Source: Duganella flavida (lineage in GTDB: Bacteria; Pseudomonadota; Gammaproteobacteria; Burkholderiales; Burkholderiaceae_D). From it: a stretch of 64,000 nt of DNA. Below are positions 48,767-55,550 of the stretch, one piece after another. A program made the position numbers and the translations under genes. The stretch lies in the NCBI RefSeq assembly GCF_009857445.1, contig NZ_WWCN01000006.1, forward strand, positions 124,001 to 188,000, read 5' to 3'. The first letter of the stretch is position 1; every line of letters starts with the position of its first letter. The notes below the pieces were generated by a model that worked only from the letters and a program-made list of their open reading frames with translations, was not told the DNA's origin and did no database searches.

Positions 48767-49180
48767 ATGGCAGTCTGGCAATTTGACCTACTTTTGATTC
48801 CACGGGATATGGCGGTGCCTTACACTGGAAAGCCTAATTGGGAACCCTTTCTTCCGCAGAGAGTGGCATACGCGGTTCAGGAGGACCTCTGTCACTATTT
48901 CGGCCCGCCTTGGTTTATGTTGAAAAACTGGCTCGTCTTCGGACCGGAAAACGGAAGCCGCATCGATGTTCTATTCGAGGCAGATGGGAGCGCGAACTTT
49001 TCCGCCAGAGTGGACATGCGGAACGAATCTCCCCAGTTCCTCGTGCTACTGACTGACCTCGCTCGGCTGCATGGCTGTGTCTTCTTTAGCCCTGATACTG
49101 CGGAGCTTGTGAAGCCGGAGGTCCATCAAATTGTAGCGGCAATTACACGCTACGATTCCCGCAACCTTGACTTGCTCTAG
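48767..49180 (+). CDS. WQxD-family protein (immunity-like), copy 3
   Basis: The 137-residue protein is very close to the copy at 25803: MAVWQFDLLLIPRDMAVPYT, WEPFLPQRVAYAVQEDL, HYFGPPWFMLKNWLVFGPEN, GSRIDVLFEADGS, RNESPQFLVLLTDLARLHGC, and a terminal helix with VAAITRYDSRN. GGAGGACATCCTC precedes the ATG. Same length as copy 1, unlike copy 2. The palindrome at 49447 lies 266 bases downstream, again between this gene and the next. Immunity-like role is a hypothesis based on size and paralogue diversity. Confidence 0.62.
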   Translation: MAVWQFDLLLIPRDMAVPYTGKPNWEPFLPQRVAYAVQEDLCHYFGPPWFMLKNWLVFGPENGSRIDVLFEADGSANFSARVDMRNESPQFLVLLTDLARLHGCVFFSPDTAELVKPEVHQIVAAITRYDSRNLDLL

Positions 49181-49438
49181 CAATCCCATAGCTAAGCTTA
49201 TTCTTTGTCAGTCCGTTCACGCTCCAGAAATTCCCATGCTGAGTGTCTCAGCATCTCCTAAGCTTCAGCTAAATTCATTGGGTATCCGGCTGAACTTATG
49301 CGTGCCCGACCGGTGCCTAATTAACCAAAAGAAAAGAACGTGCCAGATACGTCTTACACTCCAACACCTCTGTTAGGCAAGCTGACGTATTCTGAACCAA
49401 TCTCATGGCAACTCAAAAGGATGCGCTAGTCGTAGGAG

Positions 49439-49984
49439 ATGCCTGTCAGTTTCAGCGCTGAAACTGAGCCCCAATTTGATGATGCATACCTTGACAGAAA
49501 TATTTCCAGAAAGCATTATCGCAAAACGACGAGAGCGCCAGTGTCAGATTTGACCAGTGCCGTAGTCGAGCACCACGCCAACTCAAAAAATCAAGGAACA
49601 GCTGTGCCTATCATCAAGCCGTACGCTCCAAAATTGCAAGAAATCAACCCAATGGCCCGAGGAATGGGCTTTGACAAAACAAGCAACAGCTTCACCAAGT
49701 TCAAATCTGGTTTTGAGCATTACGAAGTGCTCGACGCTTTGACGGCCGCAGTCGAAGCTGGAATCATCGACAGCGAGAATTGGATTGCTGCGGTATTTGA
49801 GGACACCTCACTCTTCGAAGAATTCTTAGACTCGCTACCAACTGATGGCATTTATCGCCTGCACGACCGCTGGTGCTTGGCGCTTCAAGAAATCACCGGT
49901 GACGTCGACGACGAGTATTGGGTAGGTTTCCATGAAGCCGCCGATACCTTGCGGAACCACGCTGAAGACACCAGTCAGATTTAA
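49439..49984 (+). CDS. Hypothetical protein; start uncertain
   Basis: The frame is open for 181 codons, but the ATG at 49439 has a GGAG with no spacing, and the first codons lie inside the palindrome. A later start such as the ATG at 49652 (MARGMGFDKTSNSFTKFKSG) would give 110 residues. The C-terminal half is an acidic, tryptophan-containing helical domain (YEVLDALTAAVEAGIIDSEN, WIAAVFEDTSLFEEFLDSL, GIYRLHDRWCLALQEITGDV, YWVGFHEAADTLRNH). No family is recognised. The acidic helical domain could be a protein-binding or antitoxin module. Confidence 0.5.
   Translation: MPVSFSAETEPQFDDAYLDRNISRKHYRKTTRAPVSDLTSAVVEHHANSKNQGTAVPIIKPYAPKLQEINPMARGMGFDKTSNSFTKFKSGFEHYEVLDALTAAVEAGIIDSENWIAAVFEDTSLFEEFLDSLPTDGIYRLHDRWCLALQEITGDVDDEYWVGFHEAADTLRNHAEDTSQI
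49447..49466. repeat. Palindromic repeat, copy 10
   Basis: CAGTTTCAGCGCTGAAACTG is a perfect 20-bp palindrome. It overlaps the possible N-terminal codons of the gene that follows, and separates it from the WQxD copy 3 cassette. Confidence 0.92.
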
Positions 49985-50083
49985 AGCGACCACCAGAGAC
50001 GCAGCAACGATTAAGCTTGCTGCGTCGAGACTCCACGCAGATGTGTACGTATTTCAAGTCAAACTAGGCCCAATACACCTACC

Positions 50084-50665
50084 ATGACAACCGCTATAGC
50101 AATCGACCTACTCACTCAAATAATTCAGCTTCCGGCATGCGGCAAGATGAACCAGTCGAATGTCAAAGGCTACCTAGGGGAGCTGTTTGTAAAAGAACGC
50201 CTCGAAAGCGAAGGACAGGTCGTCGAGCATGTAGGTAATCAAAGTGGGTATGACCTGCGGTACACAGAGGGGGAAGTTGACATCCGCATCGACGTGAAGA
50301 TGTCACTACTTAAAAACGAATTTAAGTGGGACTTCCAATATTGGGGATGGGCGCTCAAGCAGGAGAGCAAAAAGAAGCCAATAACGGCCACTCACTTTGT
50401 ATGCGTGGGATGCGACGAGAACCTAGCACTTAAAGCGCTCTTTGTAGTGCGAGCAGCCGACGTAGCGCAATTCCCGCAAGGCGAGAAACAGTTCAGCAAG
50501 GTCCAGCATGGATTGATTTTGCCACCTCACCCGGTTGCGGCAGAGCTGTGTCCCCGAAACTCGGACACATATCAACGAAGCCAAGCGTTGCTGACCCAAG
50601 GCGCCGTTCTGGAGATTGGCCCAGGCTCTACGCTTTCAGAAGTGCTACTCAACACCCGCACTTGA
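50084..50665 (+). CDS. Putative PD-(D/E)xK nuclease-fold protein
   Basis: The 193-residue protein reads GYLGELFVKERLESEGQVVE, then NQSGYDLRYTEGEVDIRIDVKMSL, a pattern (E ... GYDLR ... IDVK) that corresponds to the active site of PD-(D/E)xK endonuclease-like proteins, with D in DLR and the D-V-K as the last pair. The rest contains HFVCVGCDENLALKALFVVR, a typical strand after the catalytic part. The ATG at 50084 has a weak upstream site. It may be a restriction-type nuclease or a Holliday-junction-resolvase relative. No partner methylase is adjacent; the hairpin repeat at 50716 and the defence island follow. Confidence 0.52.
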   Translation: MTTAIAIDLLTQIIQLPACGKMNQSNVKGYLGELFVKERLESEGQVVEHVGNQSGYDLRYTEGEVDIRIDVKMSLLKNEFKWDFQYWGWALKQESKKKPITATHFVCVGCDENLALKALFVVRAADVAQFPQGEKQFSKVQHGLILPPHPVAAELCPRNSDTYQRSQALLTQGAVLEIGPGSTLSEVLLNTRT

Positions 50666-50715
50666 AGCACAGCTGGTCATCTAAACCGACGGCCATCAAG
50701 AAGAGCAGACCGAGG

Positions 50716-50745
50716 TTTTCACCATTATGCAGATAATGGTGAAAA
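50716..50745. repeat. 13-bp hairpin TTTTCACCATTAT, copy 1
   Basis: TTTTCACCATTAT and ATAATGGTGAAAA form a perfect 13-bp stem closed by GCAG. The same hairpin, with loop GCAA, lies at 61361-61390. The pair encloses the restriction-modification, DUF2971 and Gabija genes. A third, degenerate relative occurs near 61613. Confidence 0.85.
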
Positions 50746-50813
50746 ATTTAGGCTTCAACTTCGACGTAAAATAATTCCAGGGCGGCAACACCTAAAGCGA
50801 AATACTCAAAACA

Positions 50814-50838
50814 CTATACGTATTGCAGGGACTTCCTG
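50814..50838 (+). promoter_or_regulatory. TATAC box and GCAGG/CCTGC hairpin
   Basis: TATAC (50814-50818) is followed by a 5-bp stem around a five-base loop (50824-50838), 21 bases before NinX copy 3. Compared with the hairpins at 9133 and 18414, the second base pair is C-G where those have T-A. Confidence 0.55.
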
Positions 50839-50859
50839 CTTATATGATTTGAGGAAACT

Positions 50860-51213
50860 ATGAATGAATTTGATATTAAAAACCTCACGGGTAGCGAACT
50901 AAGGAGAGCGTTTCTAAGAGCCGTGCACATATCCGCCGGTGACATCAATCCGCAGAACGACACCGACACATGCGAAGAACAGACGCATGGTGTTTTGACA
51001 ACCACTTTATCCGCTCCAGTAGATTTAACCACGATGGCTAAAGAGGCGTTGGCTACTATGCTACTTCTCGAGAGCTTAGGGGCAGTGTTCGAAGATATTA
51101 GAGGGACCTCAGTGGTTTTTTGCACGCTTGGAAAGATAACGGCATCAGGCTGGGATTGTCTCGAAGCAGGCATGAGGGCATATTTGCTGCGTGAAAAAAT
51201 ACTTCCTGATTAA
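50860..51213 (+). CDS. NinX-like (DUF2591) protein, copy 3
   Basis: The 117-residue protein starts MNEFDIKNLTGSELRRAFLRAV and ends with WDCLEAGMRAYLLREKI. The shared GMRAYL tail and the N-terminal LTGSELRRAFLRAV place it with the genes at 9167 and 18449, although the middle is quite different. The N-terminus is nearer to the classic NinX start (LTGxxLDxAVxK) than in the other copies. GAGG precedes the ATG. It has the leader hairpin and a short GCGAG-AG-CTCGC hairpin after it (51224-51235). It is the first gene inside the region between the two 13-bp hairpins. Confidence 0.64.
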   Translation: MNEFDIKNLTGSELRRAFLRAVHISAGDINPQNDTDTCEEQTHGVLTTTLSAPVDLTTMAKEALATMLLLESLGAVFEDIRGTSVVFCTLGKITASGWDCLEAGMRAYLLREKILPD

Positions 51214-51360
51214 CGATAAGCGGGCGAGAGCTCGCTGGTCTATCTAAGGTGTGGCCGCAGGGCAGATATTGACATGTCCATAGCACACGATGGTGCCCTC
51301 AGTCGAGATAGCACGAGCCTCTCAGCATAAGGCCTTGTGGTAACATACATTCCTGTAGAG

Positions 51361-51386
51361 GCCTTCCAATGTGGAGGGCTTTTTTT
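51361..51386 (+). terminator. Terminator before the methyltransferase gene
   Basis: GCCTTCC and GGAGGGC (one G-T pair) form a stem around AATGT, followed by seven T. It lies 19 bases before the methyltransferase start. It either ends the preceding transcript or acts as an attenuator. It shows that the in-frame ATG at 51369, which is inside the hairpin, is not the start. Confidence 0.8.
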
Positions 51387-51404
51387 GTAGATAGCACCAA
51401 TTTA

Positions 51405-52922
51405 ATGACCACCCTTGTAGACATCGCGAATGCTAGCGGCCGTAGCTTTACAACCACGCTGACTCGTGCTGAACAACGCGAGATGGGGCAATTCATGACG
51501 CCACCTACAATCGCGCGGTTCATGGCCGAACGCCTTGTTGCAGGCCCCAGTCAGTACCATGTTCGCGTACTTGAACCGGCCGCTGGCGGCGGCATACTTG
51601 CAGCGGCCGTCGTTGAGGCGCTCTTGGCAAAGGCTCCTGCGGACAGACCTGGCCGCATCGAATTGATGCTGTACGAGCTCGATACTCGCCTCATCCCAAA
51701 CCTCCGTGACCTATGTCTGTTGATGAGTCAGAGTAGCGTGCTGGCGGGAGTTGAATTTGACTTTGTGATTGAGAATGTGGACTTTCTAATGTCCCCACTT
51801 GCCCTGAGCGGTGAACAATTACCTGGACTTGTGACGATTTCAAACCCGCCATTCTTAAAATTAAATAAGACTACTGATGCTCGTGCTAGATTGCATGCGT
51901 ATGCCGTCCACGGTCAGCCCAACATCTATGCGTTGTTCATGGCAGCGACGGCCCGCCTCACCGCACCTGGCGGTAGATGGTGCTTCATCACACCTCGCTC
52001 ATGGATGGCGGGTGAGTACTTTAAAGCAGCACGCCACACACTGCTTCGCCACCTAAACATCGATAGTCTCCATGCCTTTGAAAGCCGTACCGAAGGGTTT
52101 GAAGAAGACGCTGTCTTGCAGGAGACGGTCATTGCTTGGGCAAGTGGGCGAGCGACCGTAGAGCATGGTGCCAACATTATGGTGACACGAAGCCAAGGAG
52201 GTGCTGACTTAGCGACCGCAGGTGTGCAAGCACTTCCAGTGGAGCGTGTTGTGGGCGACGACGAACATGCAATGTTTTCTCTACCTCGAGACGCTACCAA
52301 CCCATTCGAAGGGTGGACTGCGACGCTCAAGACCCATGGCTTTGAGGTTTCTACTGGCCGTGTCGTTGCATTCCGTGCTTCCGAGTACATCCGTGAATAC
52401 AGCGGCGTCGGCACAGTTCCACTTCTGTGGTTACAGCATGTACGTCAACAACAGATTCTTTGGCCAGTGCAAAAGAAACGTGAACATATTCTCGCGAGTG
52501 CGCAAAGCGCTTGGATGTTGGTACCGAATGCGCCGATGGTAGTCATGCGACGGTTCTCTCCTAAGGAGGACGAACGAAGAGTGACTTGTGCGGCATACCT
52601 AGGTCAATTGCCAGGGGATGCAATAGGCCTGGAGAATCACTTGAATTACATCTACCGCCCTGGTGGTCATATGACGCCAGCTGAAGCTCGTGGTCTCGCA
52701 GCATTCCTAGCAAGCAGTGTCGTTGACGCACACTTCCGTGCGTTAGCTGGAAGCACTCAGGTCAACGCTACGGAGCTTCGGAAACTGCCTTTTCCACCGC
52801 TTGCCGTGCTCGTGCACATCGGGGAAATCGTCGGCGATTTTCCTTCTCTAAATCGGATTGACCAAGTTGTGAACGTCGCCCTGACTGCGCAACGCCCAAT
52901 AGAGGAAGCAACTACTGCATGA
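51405..52922 (+). CDS. Adenine DNA methyltransferase, PstI/BsuBI type
   Basis: From the ATG at 51405 the protein has 505 residues, the length of M.PstI-like enzymes. It has motif I LEPAAGGGILAAAVVEALL, motif IV NPPF in LVTISNPPFLKLN, an upstream GQFMTPPTIARFMAERL typical of type II gamma/Eco57I-class N6-adenine methylases, and a C-terminal target-recognition half. It should methylate the same site that the next gene cleaves, by analogy CTGCAG, but specificity is not established from sequence. Its stop overlaps the nuclease start (ATGA), so the pair is translationally coupled. Confidence 0.85.
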   Translation: MTTLVDIANASGRSFTTTLTRAEQREMGQFMTPPTIARFMAERLVAGPSQYHVRVLEPAAGGGILAAAVVEALLAKAPADRPGRIELMLYELDTRLIPNLRDLCLLMSQSSVLAGVEFDFVIENVDFLMSPLALSGEQLPGLVTISNPPFLKLNKTTDARARLHAYAVHGQPNIYALFMAATARLTAPGGRWCFITPRSWMAGEYFKAARHTLLRHLNIDSLHAFESRTEGFEEDAVLQETVIAWASGRATVEHGANIMVTRSQGGADLATAGVQALPVERVVGDDEHAMFSLPRDATNPFEGWTATLKTHGFEVSTGRVVAFRASEYIREYSGVGTVPLLWLQHVRQQQILWPVQKKREHILASAQSAWMLVPNAPMVVMRRFSPKEDERRVTCAAYLGQLPGDAIGLENHLNYIYRPGGHMTPAEARGLAAFLASSVVDAHFRALAGSTQVNATELRKLPFPPLAVLVHIGEIVGDFPSLNRIDQVVNVALTAQRPIEEATTA

Positions 52923-53986
52923 GCCTCCCGACACTCATCCCTCTTGCGGACATCCAGGAACGACTTCAGGCTATATTTCCGGAAGGCCTTGCTACACGTG
53001 GAGCGCTAGTTCGCGAAATGGCCGCGAAAACCGTCTTTGTCTTCCTGTACGGGGGGATGGTAGAAGGCACACAGCGGCTGCTACGCCCAAGCCATATCTA
53101 TTTCTTCACCGAAGACCAAGCCAAGTTGAGTAGCGAAGAGTGCCGCTTAAATTGGCTGATTAACTCGATGAAGAAGGGATTCAGGCCATCAGGAATTCGC
53201 TGGTACGCAGACAACACTCGTGAACCCATCCGTGACGAAACTCTTCGATATGGACTAGTCGATATTGGCGCCGTAAGCAAAATCGCTGGGGTGGCTACTA
53301 CATCAAGCAATCCGATTTATTTCTTACGGTCCGACTTTGCAGCTCTATTCGACCCGACGTTGTCGGGTGTCGACTTAGAAGGCGCTATTGAAGCTTGGCA
53401 GAAGAGGCACCTGAGCAGCGCAGCACGTGCTCGAATGTTCATGCTTGCCGCAGGCAAAGTGAAACGCGCCGATGAGGTCAAAGTAGCATGCCCAGACGGT
53501 ACCGTAGCGAAGCTAGAGCCGGGACCCTCGTCACAAATCACAAAAGGGGTGGTCGAGGACTTTGCGGAGAATTTTCTACCCGCGCCAGCGCTCCTCTGGA
53601 TGTCGGAAAGCGGAAACAAAGTGCGCTACCACGACGATGAAACCGCGAAAAAAATCGGGCTGAACATAGACCCGAGTCGCGTGCTACCGGACGTAATCTT
53701 AGTGAACGTAGGTGAGTCCGGAGAAGACACTCGTTTGGTATTTATTGAAGTCGTTAACTCCGACGGAGCCATGACGCAGCAGCGAAAAGAAGTCTTTTTG
53801 GAAATGGCCCGCAGTGCTGGCTTTCCCGAAGACCAGTGCCTTTTCGGAACGGCATTCGAGGACAGGGTCCATAAAGGTTTCACTAAGACTTGGCCTCAGC
53901 TTGCATGGGGGTCGTTTGCTTGGTTCCGCTCCGAGCCAGAACGAATTATGTGGATGTTCGAGCATAAGTTCGACATTACGAAATAG
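52919..53986 (+). CDS. BsuBI/PstI family type II restriction endonuclease
   Basis: The 355-residue protein matches BsuBI/PstI enzymes: LPDVILVNVGESGEDTRLVF, IEVVNSDGAMTQQRKEVFLEMARSAGF, LFGTAFEDRVHKGFTKTWPQ, LAWGSFAWFRSEPER. The catalytic PD...(E)xK-like residues are in PDVILVNVGE and VFIEVV. The N-terminal half (ALVREMAAKTVFVFLYGGMV) is the DNA-recognition part. It cuts double-stranded DNA at a palindromic site and is paired with the methylase just upstream. Expression downstream of the methylase by translational coupling helps protect the host during establishment. Confidence 0.88.
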   Translation: MSLPTLIPLADIQERLQAIFPEGLATRGALVREMAAKTVFVFLYGGMVEGTQRLLRPSHIYFFTEDQAKLSSEECRLNWLINSMKKGFRPSGIRWYADNTREPIRDETLRYGLVDIGAVSKIAGVATTSSNPIYFLRSDFAALFDPTLSGVDLEGAIEAWQKRHLSSAARARMFMLAAGKVKRADEVKVACPDGTVAKLEPGPSSQITKGVVEDFAENFLPAPALLWMSESGNKVRYHDDETAKKIGLNIDPSRVLPDVILVNVGESGEDTRLVFIEVVNSDGAMTQQRKEVFLEMARSAGFPEDQCLFGTAFEDRVHKGFTKTWPQLAWGSFAWFRSEPERIMWMFEHKFDITK

Positions 53987-54068
53987 CAGTGTTCGCTAGA
54001 CGACTCCGCTATGGGCGTCTAGTCAGCCGGAAATCTCACCGTTTATCCTGTTGAAACGAGGCTGAAAC

Positions 54069-54656
54069 TTAAGGTTCCAATTGCACTAAATTCAATTCCT
54101 CTCGAATTTCTTTGCGTATTTTGTACAAACTGGGAGTAATTTGCAATCTAACGATTTCCGCTTGTGCCTGCCAAACACCCACCGCTCGCGGGTCGCCAAT
54201 GTTTAATAAGTGGTTTAAGCTCCCTTGCAATTCTCCAAGTGCAGTCATTATTTGAGACCTATCGCTAAAATAAATTGACTTACACATGCAATAACGATAG
54301 AGGTCCTCAAACTCTTTTGTCGCCCGCAAAATTGTTTCGCCATCTTTTGTCTCCGAGTGAATAAACTGCGGAACGACATAACTCTCAGTTATTACCAGAA
54401 TACTCGAAAACCTCTCGTATACCTCGGCCAGAACCTCTGCACGCTTCGTAAAATTGGCATTTTGAACATGGGTGAGACGGTCTAACTCTGTCTTCATGCC
54501 CGTAATTCGTTCCTGGGTGTCTTCATTCATCACATGCAGTGTTGAAGAAAATTTCTCCGTTCGCTCTCTATTAAACTTAGCACCAAAAAAAACAATGACA
54601 GCTCCTGTGACGCTAGCAGCTGCTGATAAATAGGCCGCAAACTCAGCTGTTTCCAT
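54069..54656 (-). CDS. Hypothetical protein with N-terminal membrane anchor
   Basis: From the ATG at 54656 the protein (195 residues) begins with a membrane helix (FAAYLSAAASVTGAVIVFFG), followed by helical cytoplasmic sequence (FNRERTEKFSSTLHVMNEDT, MKTELDRLTHVQNANFTKRA, EVLAEVYERFSSILVITESY). An AAGGGA site lies 11 bases upstream. No family is recognised. It lies between the restriction-modification pair and the DUF2971 gene, and may be part of the defence island; membrane-anchored helical proteins are common in abortive-infection systems, but this is only a parallel. Confidence 0.55.
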   Translation of the reverse strand: METAEFAAYLSAAASVTGAVIVFFGAKFNRERTEKFSSTLHVMNEDTQERITGMKTELDRLTHVQNANFTKRAEVLAEVYERFSSILVITESYVVPQFIHSETKDGETILRATKEFEDLYRYCMCKSIYFSDRSQIMTALGELQGSLNHLLNIGDPRAVGVWQAQAEIVRLQITPSLYKIRKEIREELNLVQLEP

Positions 54657-54732
54657 GCTAAACAAAATCCCTTCGTCAATAAATTATGGGCTTCTTTTCA
54701 AACCCGGTAAGGAACCTCAGAGCTACGTACCT

Positions 54733-55508
54733 CTATATTTGCGTATCCTTTTGACCTGAAAAAGAGCTCCACGCTTTTTTTGTTAGCTCAGCATCATGTC
54801 CAGGACAAACGGTCAAAAATTTAATAGGGAGCTTAGCATCACCCAATGGCAGCACAATGTACGGAACCACTATACTCCCTTTTGCTCGGAATTTAACTGC
54901 TGTCGCATCGGCTCCATGTACAACGAACCTGAATTCTCGTTCGTCTCGAAATCCATTATGCTTGAACCTGGGTAATAGTTTTGCTACGATTTTTCTCGCA
55001 TCAGCTTTTAGTTCCGCTGCCGTATACTCACCCGCGACATCTTCCCACTCTGATAAATCCTTTATCTCAGCCCTAAGGGTCTCCCTAAATTTCTTTACCG
55101 TAGTCACAAGCGCGTAGATAACCTCGACTGGCAATGAGTTCGCTGTCTTGAGACGCCTGGCAATCTTCGGCCCATCAAACGTAATTGCCCCCCCTGTTCA
55201 ACTCCACCGTATCCGCGCCAAAGGCTCAGAACATCATGCCGCTCGCAGAAACAAGTTATGAACACGTCACTCAGACCATCACTTTCGATAATACCAATCT
55301 CGTCGATTACGGCATTTATCCATTTATGTTCAGCAAGAGCAGTCTTTCCCTTTACAGCCATTTTCGCGGCTTCGAATCCGTGCAGTAATTCAGATTTATC
55401 ATTTAGAAATGCCGCGTGTGAAGCCCACGATGTATTCGATTCCACTATTCCCAACAATCCACTCAAAGTTGTATAGTGCGTCAATTCAGTGGGTGTTATA
55501 TTAGCCAT
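54733..55508 (-). pseudogene. DUF2971 protein with a G7-tract frameshift
   Basis: The first frame reads MANITPTELTHYTTLSGLLG, FLNDKSELLHGFEAAKMAV and DVFITCFCERHDVLSLWRGYGGVEQGG, the N-terminal two thirds of a DUF2971 protein. At a run of seven G (plus 55188-55194 region) the frame shifts, and the second frame continues AITFDGPKIARRLKTANSLP and PRFKHNGFRDEREFRFVVHG to 54733. Eight G would restore one protein. DUF2971 genes occur often in defence islands and respond to phage or plasmid. The tract could be a phase-variation switch, a decayed gene or a sequencing error. Confidence 0.72.
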
Positions 55509-55550
55509 CGGAAATCCGATTCAAATAAATTATTTCAGTAAGTCGTCAAT

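Noticed and set aside
51405..53986. Avoidance of CTGCAG in the window as evidence for PstI specificity
   Set aside because: I could not count the site reliably by eye; a genome-wide count of CTGCAG against expectation would be needed.
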